Shown here piece after piece: positions 12,200 to 24,636 of a stretch of 64,000 nucleotides of DNA. The notes under the pieces were generated by a model. That model made no database searches, had not been told where the DNA came from, and worked only from the letters and a program-made list of their open reading frames with translations. Where the stretch lies: positions 39,339,753 to 39,403,752 of the forward strand of contig CM037794.1 of the NCBI GenBank assembly GCA_021229015.1, given 5' to 3'. This DNA is from Solen grandis (Eukaryota; Mollusca; Bivalvia; Adapedonta; Solenidae). The stretch's first letter is position 1. The number at the start of each line of letters is the position of its first letter. The position numbers and the translations under genes were made by a program.

Positions 12200-13440
12200 T
12201 TTCATGAAAATACACAAAAAGAACATAAAAAGGATTTAAAATTTTCCCTGACCACGGTTTTTCAAATTTAAATTTTATGATTTTGGGCCCTTTTTGTAAT
12301 TCTGATTATTTGTCCGACTAATGCAAAAAAAAAAAACAAGATAAAAAAAAAGTTTTTTTTGGTAACTATGAGAATATGGAATAATCTTCTCAAAGAGATA
12401 CAATTTTACATTTTTTAATTTTTTCACTTTTCAATGAGATATATTCCATATTCACCCAAAGCAAACAAATATTATCTACCGGTATGTATTTATTGTTTTT
12501 TCTTGAAGCAGTATGAAGTGCAGTTAATCCTATGTTACTATGTATTCTAGCTGGTACAAACTGTTAACTTTAAACAGTTTTGATTTGATAAAGTAAGAAC
12601 TTTGATCTTACCTAAAGCACTAGCACTGATGCAAACATTCTCCCAGCTGTCTTAGTCTTGATACAGCAGATATACTACACATTAAATGCATGACTGTTAC
12701 ATGTCCTGAAATCTTTCTTGACTTTTTCAAACTTAAGTACTAGTCCAACTAGTTGTCATTTTCACTTTTGTTTTGAAAGGCCAGGGCACTTATTGGACAG
12801 GTTTTTGTCCGCTCAGGTCAACCTTTTTTTTTTTCTTTAAATCTGCTATAATTTTTATGTCTTTCATTGGATTGCTTAATATTTGGACAATTGCTGAAGT
12901 GGATGGTATTTTACATAATGCACAAGACCTTGTGACCTTGACCTAAAAAGCCTGAAAAAACCTGTCCATAATACATCAGGTCTTGTTCTGCCATTATGAC
13001 AGACAAGAATTTAATGGCATGATTTGTAATCTCATATGTTACAACTTCCTGAAGACATGTCCAAGTAATCTCTAATCTACCAGCAGAGAAAAATATTACT
13101 GGAGCGGATTTCAATAGAGATTAAATCATTAATGTCTGAGCAGAACCCGACACAAGTCTGTCCATCTAAAAAGCTTATTGTGGAGTGGGAACCAGACGTT
13201 GGATATCAGATTACATATACTATTGATAATAACACACTGTCACACAATGTGCAATAATGTTGTCACCAGTTTATTTTCAGGAGGTTAAAAAAAAAAAAAA
13301 AATCCTTGTCTTCTTTCTTCAATTTCCAGTCCAGTTTTAATTGTTTTCATGTAGGCATGCTCAAAATTAATGCATGCCCAAGATGTGTAGTTTTTACATG
13401 TACTACATATCAATATGTAACCATAACTTTCTTTGCACAA
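12200..13440. other. Intronic DNA upstream of the Roquin coding exon
   Basis: AT-rich, with no recognised coding or repeat family except short A runs. A polypyrimidine tract and AG acceptor at 13445-13447 end the intron. Confidence 0.4.
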
Positions 13441-13447
13441 TTTTCAG

Positions 13448-13516
13448 AGTTGTTCTCAGTGGAAAGTTTGTTGTGGTAGGACTTGACAACTATCTTCTAT
13501 GATCCCCAATCCTGCC
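13448..13516 (+). other. 5' untranslated part of the Roquin coding exon
   Basis: The sequence lies between a pyrimidine-rich acceptor (tttcag, ending 13447) and the preferred start codon. It contains an in-frame TGA at 13484-13486, which prevents N-terminal extension beyond the ATG at 13499. Confidence 0.6.
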
Positions 13517-13859
13517 ATGCCCATACAAGCCCCACAGTGGACAGAGTTCCTCTCCTGTCCAGTATGTTACAATGTGTTCAACGAAAACCATTTCCGACCC
13601 ATCAGCCTGGCTTGTGGGCACACTGTGTGCAAGTCGTGCCTGCAGAAATTCCAGCAGAGGAAGTGTCCTTTTGATCAATCTGTGATAACCAGGAATATTG
13701 AGGATTTGCCGGCTAACTTTGCCCTCTTGCAGCTAGTGAGTGCATCAGCAACGCCTGATGTGAAGAAAGGGTGTGTGCCAGATGAGTTTAAGAAATATTA
13801 TGAGAGTTCTAAAAAATGTGTGGAGGAATTAGCCCTTTTGTTGAAGCCAGTCTCATCAA
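13517..13859 (+). CDS. RC3H: Roquin (RC3H), first coding exon with RING finger; rest missing
   Basis: This encodes the N terminus of Roquin, a cytoplasmic RING-type E3 ligase and RNA-binding protein that recognises stem-loops in mRNA 3' ends and directs their decay. The exon begins MPIQAPQWTEFL, near-identical to the family's opening, then gives a C3HC4 RING: CPVC, then CGHTVCKSC and CPFD. The frame opens at an upstream ATG at 13499 (six extra residues, poor context), with an in-frame TGA at 13484. I prefer the ATG at 13517 because it matches the family start and has a purine at -3. The acceptor is at 13445-13447 and the donor is AA|GTAAGT after 13859. ROQ and CCCH zinc-finger exons were not found: a 100-N gap starts 41 bp later. 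The gene is truncated in this window. Confidence 0.85.
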
Positions 13860-13900
13860 GTAAGTATCTTATTCTTTTCTTTTTTTTTTCATTTTAAAAA

Positions 13901-14000
13901 NNNNNNNNNNNNNNNNNNNNNNNNNNNNNNNNNNNNNNNNNNNNNNNNNNNNNNNNNNNNNNNNNNNNNNNNNNNNNNNNNNNNNNNNNNNNNNNNNNNN
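13901..14000. other. Assembly gap (100 N)
   Basis: A run of exactly 100 N, the conventional size for a gap of unknown length. It separates the Roquin exon from sequence that begins inside a MITE, so the true distance and even the adjacency of the flanks are unknown. Confidence 0.99.
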
Positions 14001-14210
14001 AAGTAATACTTAAATACTAAGGGGCAAATTTCATCAATTTGTTTTTTATAAAATTACCCAAATATTTCATTTCTATAGAAATCTTATTAGTACTAAGGTA
14101 ATAAGAACTTAGTTAAGATCTTGAATATTATGTAACAAACAGGAATGGTGGAGCAGTATCTACCTAATTTTTAAGTCTTACTTAGCGCTAAGTATTTGTT
14201 GGTGGAAATC
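14001..14210 (-). mobile_element. MITE of the 'gaattccaccaacaatactta' family, cut by the gap
   Basis: The right end (cttagcgctaagtatttgttggtggaa, ending near 14208) is the reverse complement of the family's left terminus seen at 43909. The other end is lost in the N gap. Confidence 0.6.
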
Positions 14211-15840
14211 GTGTCTGTTCAGGGTAAAAATTGCTCTGTCCGATTTAGCTTTCCAAGGCAAAATCATGGTTTGAAGTGGCTTAATTTATAAGTAAATGGT
14301 TAATGAAATAAAAAATCATATGAAATGGAATTTTCATCAAAGATTATTGACAATTATATGGCAGCAAGTCCATTCCCATGGATACTACTGGTAAATCATT
14401 CCCATATGCATAAATCAAAATATTGATGACTGTTTTACAGTTTCTGTTTAAAGTCATAGAAATCTGATCTACCCCTTCTGGTGATTATGAGACTGGATTT
14501 TCCTTTAATTTTGATTTATTATTATCTTTCATTTTATTTTTTTGTTTCAATTTAGTTTGTTTCCATTTTAGTTCTTTTACCTCAGAATTGAAGACTTATT
14601 CCAGTTAAGTTTATGTCAAAATGATGTAACATTTTATATGTTACTTGTATGTTATAAATGCTATCAGTATAATATTAACCCAAAACTCAAATAATCATGT
14701 CGTTTTAATGCCCTTTAAATTTCTAAAGTTCTGTATTATTTATTAGAGCTACTTTGAGATTTGTATATTTTCTTTTGAATACAGGGTTTTGAGATTTTAT
14801 TTACATTTTTATTTTATTATACTGTTTTCACTTGTAAAATAGTTACAAAATATTCATAACAATATACAGTTTACACGTGTGTTACAGACTTTTTTTCATA
14901 TTTTATATATAGTTAAGATACTCAAATTTGTTTTATTAGGTCAAGAGCATTGTAGATACCAGTAGATATCTCCTAGCTTGAATATGTGTTTTGAGAAATT
15001 TCAAATACAGAAATTCAAACTTTTGTACAGATAAAGACTTTAATCAATTTCAGTATTTGTTTTTTCTTTTCATATCTGAGTGGGTTACCAAACAAAGCTA
15101 TTAGAGCCATTCTACATTTTTTCAAAAAAAAAAAAATACTAAGTGAATTTCTCTCAGAATTTTTAGTTGCATAATTATGTTATTTGCGATGGACATTATG
15201 TTCTGTTTTAGTTTTTCAAGAGCTTAAAAAACACTCAAATCTCCTCAGAAACTTTATCCTGAAGGTCAGGGAAGTTCACATGAAATAACTTACAGTTTTA
15301 TGTTTGGAGGACGTCTGGACAGTTTGACCGAGTACTTCTCAACTGGTATATTGTTATTCATTCATTAAATATTGATAAATGGTTTACTTATATGAAATGT
15401 TTTCTTCTGTTAAGGTAGTTCTATCATCTAGATTTTAATTTAGAGACAAAAAGTACATTTCCCAGATGAAAATAGATCATAGCGGAACTTTTATTTAGCT
15501 CATCAGTGCACAATGTACTCATAGTGATTTTTTGGGATCATCTTGTCAGCTGTCATCGTTCATCTTGTAACATCAACAATTTGCTTTTAAAGACAAGTGA
15601 AACCACTGAGCAGAAATTGATTAAACTTGACATGAATGACCTTTCCCTAAAGACTAAATAAATGTTGCTAAACATAGCTTGGTCTATTCAAAAATCTGGT
15701 TGCCATAGCAATAAAATGAATTTTATTACAAAATAACATTTAAACATTTTTTCTCCTGAAACCTTTTGTCGGAATTAGTTTGACATCATAGCCTCTACTG
15801 TAACTTGATCGCATGGAAAATGAGGCACCTATGGATGGCT
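14211..15840. other. AT-rich DNA without recognised genes
   Basis: I see no coding exon in either strand. This is where later Roquin exons would be expected if the gap were small, but no ROQ-domain-like sequence is apparent. Confidence 0.45.
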
Positions 15841-15843
15841 AGT

Positions 15844-16127
15844 TAGTCCCCTACCGGTGTTCACACCGGAGGGGACTATAGGTTTGCCCTCCGTCTGTCC
15901 GTCCGTCTGTCCACTCAAATCTGGATCCCGCGATAACTTAATAACTAAGCAAGCTAACTTGATGAAACTTGCTATATGACTAGATGGCAATGTGTAGATT
16001 ATGCACGTCATTTTATTTTTGTTCTTCGACTAAAATTGTGGTTGCTATGGTAACGGAAATAGTGAAAATATGGCAAAAAATGGGATTGATTACCATATTG
16101 AGTCAAGGTGGAGCCGGTAGGGGACTT
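15844..16127. mobile_element. Short element with 'agtcccctaccgg' inverted ends
   Basis: The left end agtcccctaccgg (15845-15857) and the right end ccggtaggggact (16114-16126) are exact inverses. The left end is itself a hairpin (to 15877) and is followed by short 'gtctgtccgtcc' repeats. A longer relative lies at 37326-37922. Confidence 0.75.
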
Positions 16128-16299
16128 TATGTGTTGCATACAACACCAGTTACTTGTTCCTTTATATCATCTATACAGAAAATTTCAATATTCTCCTCAG
16201 AAATGACTGAAATTTACTTTTATTTTGCACAGTCTATCACCTAATTTCCCTCTACCATAATTTAGAAAACAAAATTGATCAGAGATAGAAGGGGAGAGC

Positions 16300-16343
16300 G
16301 AAACTAGGCTAAGTGCTAGTATATATGCACTTAGCTTAGTTTC
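16300..16343. repeat. 17-bp hairpin
   Basis: The arms gaaactaggctaagtgc (16300-16316) and gcacttagcttagtttc (16327-16343) pair with one mismatch across a 10-nt loop. No function is recognised. Confidence 0.5.
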
Positions 16344-16407
16344 ACTTGCACCCCTCAATATGAAAAATCAGACTTCCATAATTATATAATCTGTAAGAAA
16401 AACATAC

Positions 16408-16415
16408 ATATATAT

Positions 16416-16465
<50 letters not shown>

Positions 16466-16470
16466 TTTTT
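16408..16470. repeat. (TA)n microsatellite followed by a T run
   Basis: An almost pure TA dinucleotide run with one G interruption, ending in about 14 T. Confidence 0.9.
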
Positions 16471-17395
16471 AAACTGATGGTCATAATTCAATGTTACATG
16501 GCAAAATAACCATTTCTAAGCTTACAAAAGAACAACTGAAGCCTGCATTTATTATGGTAAACCCATAATACATACATATGATGGGTGTATAATAATTGTT
16601 AATTTCTGTTCAGCATTGAAATTTTCTGCGTTTCCAAATTTTGATGTAGATTTATTCTAGTACTGCTGAACCATATTGTATCCAACTATTGGAGCATGTC
16701 AATGTTTCAAATTTTCTGTGAATGTTTTTACATTATCATGTTTAATTTCATGGTATTCTTGTAAACAACCTGCAGTGTTTATCTCCAGATATTTTTCCTA
16801 TTATCTGAAAAATTAATGTAGTTGACTTAAATAAAAAACAGTGTAGGTCTATCAATATGTGCTCTTCCATAACACCAAGTCTGCAGACCTTTCCTGTGTT
16901 TACAGATATATTCAAATTGACTTGCAGGTCATCCAATAGCTACACTGGGATAACATGCAAAGGTTAACCTGGTTTACACAAAAGAAGACATGGATTTGCT
17001 TGTGAGCAGTTGAGCTAGCTATGAATGTGAAAAACAGGGCATACATTAAATACAAAATACAATTTAACAAATATTGGTAACTATTTTTTTTCTTCATATG
17101 TCTGAACATATCTTACAGAGCAGTTCTTAAATAGATCTTCACCTATTAAGGCAGGGGTATACTCACTAGATACCTCTGTCTGGTTGTGAAAGGAAAGGGC
17201 CTAAAGTTAGCATGCATGTGGGATGATGGCTACAGTCATGCAACTTCTCAGTATGGAAATAATAAAAAATTTAAACAGGTTCCTTTCACTTTACATTTTA
17301 ATCACACTTTTAGTCGAACAATTAACAAAAAAAAAAAAAACTAAGCAAACCCAATGTACCAAGATAAATAAAAACAAAAGCATTGTAAAGAGGTG
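16471..17395. other. AT-rich DNA without recognised genes
   Basis: Contains a segment near 16895-17035 resembling sequence at 59155-59320 ('gtttacagatatattcaaat...atccaatagctaca'), which suggests a dispersed repeat. No coding signal. Confidence 0.4.
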
Positions 17396-18030
17396 CACTC
17401 ATCTGTTAAGATAACTATCTGTTAAGATAACACTATCTGTTAAGATATACACTCATCTGTTAAGATAAACACTCATCTTTAAAATTTAAACACTTATCTG
17501 TTAAGATACACGCTCATCTGTTAAGATAAACACTCATCTGTTAAGATACACGCTCATCTGTTAAGATAAACACTCATCTGTTAAGATAAACACTCATCTG
17601 TTAAGATAAACACTCATCTGTTAAGATAAACACTCATCTGTTAAGATAAACACTCATCTGTTAAGATACACGCTCATCTGTTAAGATAAACACTTATCTG
17701 TTAAGATAAACACTCATCTGTTAAGATACACGCTCATCTGTTAAGATAAACACTTATCTGTTAAGATATACACTCATCTGTTAAGATAAACACTCATCTG
17801 TTAAGATAAACACTCATCTGTTAAGATAAACACTCATCTGTTAAGATAACACTCATCTGTTAAGATAATCACTCATCTGTTAAGATAAACATATCTTTAG
17901 ATAACACTATCTGTTAGTAGTTAAGTAAACTCATCTGTTAAGATAAACACTTATCTGTTAAGATAAACACCTATCTGTTAAGATAAACATCATCTTTTTA
18001 GGATAAACACTCATCTGTTCAGATACCTAA
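17396..18030 (+). repeat. 20-bp minisatellite, about 30 units
   Basis: Unit ttaagataaacactcatctg, exactly 20 bp and nearly perfect through 17500-17840. Variants (tacacgctcatctg, aacacttatctg) recur in a higher-order pattern, and the array degenerates at both ends. Confidence 0.95.
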
Positions 18031-19097
18031 ATAAATCAGTCCTCATACAGACTAATTTGACACATTGGCAAACAAAGCAGACCCAGATCGGACAGCTCCT
18101 TCCAGGAGTGGTCTAATCAGGGTCTCCTCTGTTTGCTCATACAATAATGTAGCTGATATTCTACACGGTTTTCATGGTAAAGAAAAATCCATTGTTTCAC
18201 CATACTATTAGTTAATATTCTGACATGAGTAAGGTTCAAGATTTTGGATAAATATGCCCAAATCCTGTATTCCTACATTAAATAAATTTTTAGCCAATTT
18301 GATTAAACAAATCTGAAGACAATTTTACCTTTCATGGGCTTGATGGGCGCTAATATGACCTTTAAGAAAATATATTGTGGTGTAAAGTCAAAATTGCATC
18401 AACAACGTAAAGTGATGGATTGTTTGTGTAAATAATGTGATGGTTGAATATGTAAATAAAATAAGTAAATCTATATTAAAAAATATATATATATATTTAG
18501 CATAAACCAATCTTCCGTATGGTCCACATGAAAGGTAAACACAGCTGTGGCCCCTTTTTTTAGGTCTTGAAATAAAATTATATCAAGGACCTAAGTGTTT
18601 GGCTTTGAAACAACGTATTATCAAGGTCAAAATGTTTGACATCGATTTTTTTTAATCAAAAGTCAATGTGAAAATACTGTACATTTCTGGTTGCAAAGAA
18701 TAATAAGAATGAATATATTATGGCTAATATTGAAGTTTTAAGACACAGATGACTATGACCCCAATGTTGGTGTCAAAGATATGGTAATACAAATGTCTAG
18801 CTAAAAAAAAAATATCAGAAAATAAACACACTTGAAAATACTTTGAATGTTTAATTTTATTTCACAGAATGATTATCATCAGCACAAAAACCTGTTAATA
18901 TCTCACCAAACCATTCAAAACATAAAATCTGTCCAAGCAGATACTTAAAAACATTTTTTCTAAGTGGTAGATGCCCTCAATGGCTCACAGATAATGGTCA
19001 TATTTCTACACTACAATGTGCAGTATCAATAATGGATGATAGATATAAGCTTGTTTTGTAATATTTTGAAAACATGTTCCTGAGAAAATTTTAGATT
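18031..19097. other. AT-rich DNA without recognised genes
   Basis: Contains a repeat fragment with 'agacccagatcggacagctcc...gggtctcctctgtttgctcata' (18060-18145), echoed near 19675-19730 and 26790-26880. No exon is visible. Confidence 0.4.
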
Positions 19098-19339
19098 TTA
19101 ACCCTTTCCCTCATATAGACTCATTTTGACACCCTCAATAGGTACCACATATAGCCTGATCTGCAGAAAACCACAGTTAAACCTTACCAAATTTAATTAC
19201 AAAATCCTCATTTCCAGACCACTGAGGAGCAGCGAACAGCATAAAACCTGATCAGCCTGCGAGTTACTCGCAGGCTGATCTGGTTTTATGCTGTTCGCAT
19301 AGGTCTTTTCATGGTGTCCTCTATGAGGGAAAGGGTTAA
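19098..19339 (+). mobile_element. 242-bp TTAA MITE, copy 1
   Basis: Bounded by TTAA on both sides with terminal inverted repeats CCCTTTCCCTCATA/TATGAGGGAAAGGG. The centre is a nested palindrome (gcgaacagcataaaacctgatcagcctgcgagt, then its inverse). The TTAA boundary and the CCC start are those of piggyBac-type elements. It has no coding capacity and would need a transposase supplied in trans. Confidence 0.92.
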
Positions 19340-20219
19340 GAATAAATGAATCCTGCTTAGCTTTGAAAAAGGTCTATAAACTGTTGATTAAAGATTGGGA
19401 TGAAATTAAGGAAAAAAGAAAAATGCTTATCAGTAGTTTAAACAAATATAAAATAATGCAGTCAATGCTTTAAGATATAAAAAATACAGAGAAAATGATT
19501 GTTGAATATATATATTCAGAGAGAGAGAGCAGTAAATGATGTATGGTAACTGATACACTCAAATGGCTGCTTCTATAACTACCATAAATTCAATAAACTT
19601 CAAGATGTCTGGCCCTGTGTGATCATTTGGTCCTATTCTATACATCCCTACCTTAAATAAAACCCATCACTTCATATAGACTCATTTTGACGCATTGGCC
19701 TCCTCTGTTTGCTCATATACTTGTAGATCAGTTTCTAAACATTCCATGTGGCAAAGAAAGGTTCATGATTTCATTTACCATTTTTAAATTCAGTTAATTA
19801 ATATTCATGATGTGATGAATTTGTACATGAATATTCATGAGGCAGAGGGTTAATTTACATTATTTATGTACAGATCTCCTGTTGTCTTGAATATGAAAAT
19901 GGAAAAAGTACCTGTGGTGCAATCAAACACACACAAAACATCCCATGGCAAAACAAGATGGCAGTTTCCAAAAATGACAAAAAAAATGGAGGCAAATGAC
20001 CTGAACCTTAAACTCTGGGTCAGCACTTTACATGAACATTTAAAATATCTACAGATTACCTGTCTCATCCACCAACATGGTTAATAAACAACTATGACTC
20101 ATAATGAGGCAAGTTTTATTTATGAGTTATTGCAGGTGAATCGGTTTTGAAAAAATAGATGTTTATCAATAAGTTTATCACAGAGACTGAGTATAAAGCA
20201 CAACCAGCATGGCTCTAAA
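19340..20219. other. Non-coding DNA between repeats
   Basis: Short antisense-overlapping frames near 19850-20084 lack any recognisable domain. No other feature is supported. Confidence 0.4.
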
Positions 20220-21390
20220 CAAGAGGGCCAAGATGGCCCTAGATCGCTCACCTGAGAAAAGTATCATTCATTGCCTGTACAAAACAGATTGCTTTAGAAT
20301 TAAGATGATCAGGTGAAACAATGTTCAGGAATTTTCTGACCCCATCCACAAAAGATATCATCATGACAAACATTCTGCCAAAGTTTGAGGATGATTGGAC
20401 CAAAAATGTTGCCCTCAGAGTATAAACAAGATTTTTCTAAGATCTGACCTACTGACCTACATTTCTATCCAGCCCCACCCATTTTCAAACTGGTTCGAGA
20501 TATCATCATGACAAACAATCTGACCAAGTTTGAGGAAGATTTCATTAAAACTGTGGCCTTTAGTGTGTAAACAAGATTTTTCTAAGATTTGACCTATTGA
20601 CCTACTTTTATCCGGCCCACCCATTTTCGAAAGGGTTCAAGATATATCAAGACAAACATTCTGACCAAGTTTGAGGAAGATTGGATTAAAATTGTAGCCT
20701 CTAGTGTGTAAACAAGATTTTTCTAAGATTTGACCTACTGACCTACTTTTTGATCCAACCTGACCCATTTTCGAAAGGGTTCAAGATATCATCAAGACAA
20801 ACATTCTGACCAAGTTTGAGGAAGATTGGATCAAAATTGTGGCCTCTAGGGTGTAAACAAGATTTTTCTAAGATTTGACCTACTGACCTACTTTTGGATC
20901 CAACCTGACCCATTTTCGAAAGGGTTCAAGATAGCATCAAGACAAACATTCTGACCAAGTTTGAGGAAGACTGGATCAAAATTGTGGCCTCTAGTGTGTA
21001 AACAAGATTTTTCTAAGATTTGACCTACTTTTTGATCCGACCTGACCCATTTTCGAAAGGGTTCAAGATATCATCAAGACTAACATTCTGACCAAGTTTG
21101 AGGAAGATTGGATCAAAATTGTGGCCTCTAGTGTGTAAACATCAAAATTGTTGACGGACGACAAGATTTTTCTAAGATTTGACCTACTGACCTACTTTTT
21201 GTTCCAACCTGACCCATTTTCGAAAGGGTTCAAGATATCATCAAGACAAACATTCTGACCAAGTTTGAGGAAGATTGGATCAAAATTGTGGCCTCTAGTG
21301 TGTAAACATCAAATTGTTGACGGACGACGGCCGACGGACAATCAAGTATCCCAAAAGCTCACACTGAGCTATGCTCAGGTGAGCTAAAAA
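20220..21390 (+). mobile_element. Composite element 'caagagggcc...gtgagctaaaaa', copy 1
   Basis: The left end is caagagggccaagatggccc with gctcacctgag, and the right end is ctcaggtgagctaaaaa, giving an 11-bp terminal inverted motif. The core is six or so direct repeats of roughly 140-150 bp, each with 'aagatttttctaagatttgacctac' and 'caagacaaacattctgacc'. Short 'gacggacgacgg' repeats precede the right end. It has no protein-coding capacity. Confidence 0.85.
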
Positions 21391-21655
21391 ACCAACAAAT
21401 ACAGGTCACTTTCAAAACTACCAATACCAGAGAATTCTATGAACCTCTTTAAGAGGCATTGTGTTACATTTTTCGTGTTCTACCCATTTATATTTATTAT
21501 TTAACATTATAGTACAATATATTTTTATCTATGAATTTTTTTTTTTTAAAAATTCTGTTATTGCAAAATCTTGCTTTGCGTCATGAAATAATATGAATCT
21601 ATGCCCTATATGTGCTGCATAAAAAATCATAAATGTGCAATATCACCATAGGAGC

Positions 21656-21897
21656 TTAACCCTTTCCCTCATATAGACTCATTTTGATGCCCTCAATAGG
21701 TATCACATAAAGCCTGATCTGCAGAAAACCACAGTTTAACCTTACCAAATTTAATTACAAAATCCTCATTTCCAGACCACTGAGGAGCAGCGAACAGTAT
21801 AAAACCTGATCAGCCTGCGAGTTACTCGCAGGCTGATCTGGTTTTATGCTGTTTGCATAGGTCTTTTCATGGTGTCCTCTATGAGGGAAAGGGTTAA
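21656..21897 (+). mobile_element. 242-bp TTAA MITE, copy 2
   Basis: Same length, TTAA borders, termini and central palindrome as the copy at 19098, with a few substitutions (gtttgcatagg for gttcgcatagg). Confidence 0.92.
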
Positions 21898-22119
21898 CAG
21901 AATTTCCTACTAATTCACAACCTTATCAGGTGTGTAAAAATGAGCATCATATATATCATTCAGCATAACTCTGATGATACAGATAAACAATTTTTCATAT
22001 CAAAGTTTTAACGAAGCAAAATCTGGGCTGCTGGTTGTACACAGCTGTTAACTTCCTTAATGATAACTTCCATTTTTGATTTTCATTTTTTCGTGTTCCT
22101 AGTATATTTGTTGTTTTGT

Positions 22120-22375
22120 GTCCCATCGACAACATTTAAGTCATTTGGAGGTTAAGTCCACTACAGGTAAAGGCTTCTGCTGTGAGATATCATGCTGGAG
22201 ACATGTGGCATGATATCACTCAGTTATACAGCTAACCCAAGAGCTATCCAAGTTTTACGCTTATCACAGAGCAGTACCACTTTTGTATGACTATGGAATC
22301 TTGAAAAGGGATCAAACCCACAACCTGCCACTCTTGAGGCGGTCCCTCTAACCCCTCCGGCACTGGGGATGACAA
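22120..22375 (-). mobile_element. Probable tRNA-derived SINE
   Basis: On the minus strand the head shows a tRNA-like A box (AGTGCCGGAGGGGTTAGAG) and a B box (GGTTTGATCCC) at normal spacing, followed by a non-tRNA body that includes a gatatcatgc/gcatgatatc hairpin. The head has mismatches to a real tRNA and no intact acceptor stem. Confidence 0.5.
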
Positions 22376-23477
22376 TTAACTGTGCCAAGTTTTGATTTCA
22401 TAAGTATTGCCATGAGATTCATGGGTGGCGGATAAGTTCTTAACTGACAATTTGTCAGTTACTGCACGTGTTTTAGATATCAACAAAATTTACTGAGCTA
22501 AAGAAATATGGACTAGGCAACTAACACTCCAGTATAATAAAGAGAAGTTCAGAAATACATCTGTATATGTATATAAGATGCTTACAAATATGTAGCCCTT
22601 TTCAAAATAGAATAGGCCAATATTATGATTATAAAATTTAAAAAAAAAAAAAAATTAATTATGTATTAATTACAATAATATACATTGTACATGTAATTCA
22701 CAATATACAAAATAGAACTTCAGGTTTGTTTCCTAAAAAAAAAGTATTCCTTCTATACACAATACTGCAATACACATAATACCATGAATCCCCGTATGAT
22801 AACAACACATTAAGCATGCACAATGCTCAAACTTTGGTTTTCGTCTGCATTTGTTAACATTGCGTACCTGCAGCTTTCAAACCAATTCCGGATGTAATGT
22901 ATATTGGGGAAAAAATCAATATTGCTGACACCATATCACACTTAAGGTTTGTTTCATGATTTTGTTGTTTTAAAGGTTATATTTACCTGGATTAACTTTT
23001 GAAAATATTAAAATGAGAAAAATTTAATTGTATGATTTTCCTTATACATGTCATAATTCTTATGACTGATAAAGTTTCAGATTAGATTTATAAGCAGTAT
23101 ACATGCAATAATAACTTCATGTATTCAATATGAAAAAAAGGCATTCCTGAAATGTTTGTATGTACACACTGATCATTAAGTAAATATAGGATCTGACTGA
23201 ATTGTTATTTCATATCAAATTTTATTAAACAAGTTCATGAAAATTTTTTAAAACGAGCCTTAGAGCTAGGAACCCAAAATAACTTCTATGTTATTTGAAA
23301 ATCCTGTGATCCATGTCTTAATTACAGTCTGGACAAGCAATGCCAGACTACCTGCATCATACACCATGAAGACATTATGGTGACTTTGTTGAACTCCCAC
23401 AAGCGGACTTGAGAAAAATCAGTACACATATGTCATTTTAATGAATATTATCAAATATGATCAAATTCTGAATTTAA
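22376..23477. other. AT-rich DNA without recognised genes
   Basis: Only short A/T runs are seen. No exon of either flanking gene is recognisable. Confidence 0.4.
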
Positions 23478-24636
23478 CAAGAGCTGTCAGAGGACAGCAC
23501 GCTCGACTATTCAAAATGCTTGTTGGTAAATCAAATGAAATCTATTTCAATTCTTGCCCTTCACATACCCTGTACATAATAATAGTAAAAAATTATATAC
23601 CTTAATAGTCTGATACCCCTTAATATTTTTATGATGTCTAAAATCAATCCCATGCCTAGTTACTGAGACATAAGCACAATAACACTGTGCATGCAAAACT
23701 TTAACCAAAAATCCAAGTTAGAAAAGGGCCATAATTTGTATAAAATTCAGTCCAAAAGTTATCCTCCTTAGTTTTCTGATGCCCCTGAAGACACTCCTTA
23801 TCTTTCTAGTCAATTCCACAAGCAATTCTGAGATATAAGCTGGATAGTAGCTTGAATGCAAAAATTTAACCAAAATTCTAAGTTAAAAGGGGGTCATAAT
23901 TTTTAATATATTCCATCAAGTGTTATCTACTTTGATAGTATGATACTCCTTAACATATTAAAGATGTTTAAAATCAATTGCATGCCTGGATACTGAGATA
24001 TTAGCATGAAAGTACTTGCATGCAAAACTTTAACCAAAATTTTAAGTTAAAAAGGGGCATAATTTGTAAATATTCCATCAAGAGTTATCTACCATGAAAG
24101 TATGATACCCCTAAACATATTAAAGATGTTTCAAATCAATCGCATGCCTGCATACTGAGATATTAGCATGAAAGTACCTTGCATGCAAAACTTAACCAAA
24201 ATTTCTAAGTTAAAGGGGCCATAATTTGTAATATATTCCATCAAGAGTTATCTACCTTGGTTGTCTGATGCCCCTAAACATATTCATTAACTTTCAAGTC
24301 AATACCATGAATGGTTATTGAGATACAAACTAGATAGTAGCTTGCACGCAAAACTTTAACCAAATATTCTATTGCATGCAAAACTTTAACCAAAATTTCT
24401 AAGTTAAAAAGGGGCCATAATTCATATTAAATTCCATCAAGAGTTATCTACCTTGGTTGTTTGATGCCCCTGAACATATTTATAAACTTTCAAGTCAATA
24501 CCATAAATGGTTATTGAGATATAAGGTTGATAGTAACTTGCACGCAAAACTTTAACCAAAAGCTGCAACGCCAACGCCGACGCCGACGCCAGGGCGACTA
24601 CAATAGCTCTCATATTCTTCGAATAGTCGAGCTAAT
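23478..24636 (+). mobile_element. Composite element with 'gctcgactattc' inverted ends
   Basis: The exact inverse motifs gctcgactattc (23501-23512) and gaatagtcgagc (24621-24632) sit just inside the ends. The core holds about six diverged direct repeats around 'aaactttaaccaaaattctaag' and 'ggggccataatttgta'. A short 'gccgacgcc' repeat precedes the right end. Its architecture is the same as the 'gtgagctaaaaa' family but the sequence is different. Confidence 0.75.

Noticed and set aside
13490..13678. Frames overlapping the Roquin exon on the other strand and in another forward frame
   Set aside because: Shadows of the RING-coding frame, without any recognisable domain.
17396..18030. CRISPR-like regular array
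   Set aside because: The 20-bp units are contiguous without spacers; it is a minisatellite in animal DNA.
19850..20084. Paired 72-codon frames on opposite strands
   Set aside because: Mirror frames over the same DNA with no family resemblance or flanking splice sites.
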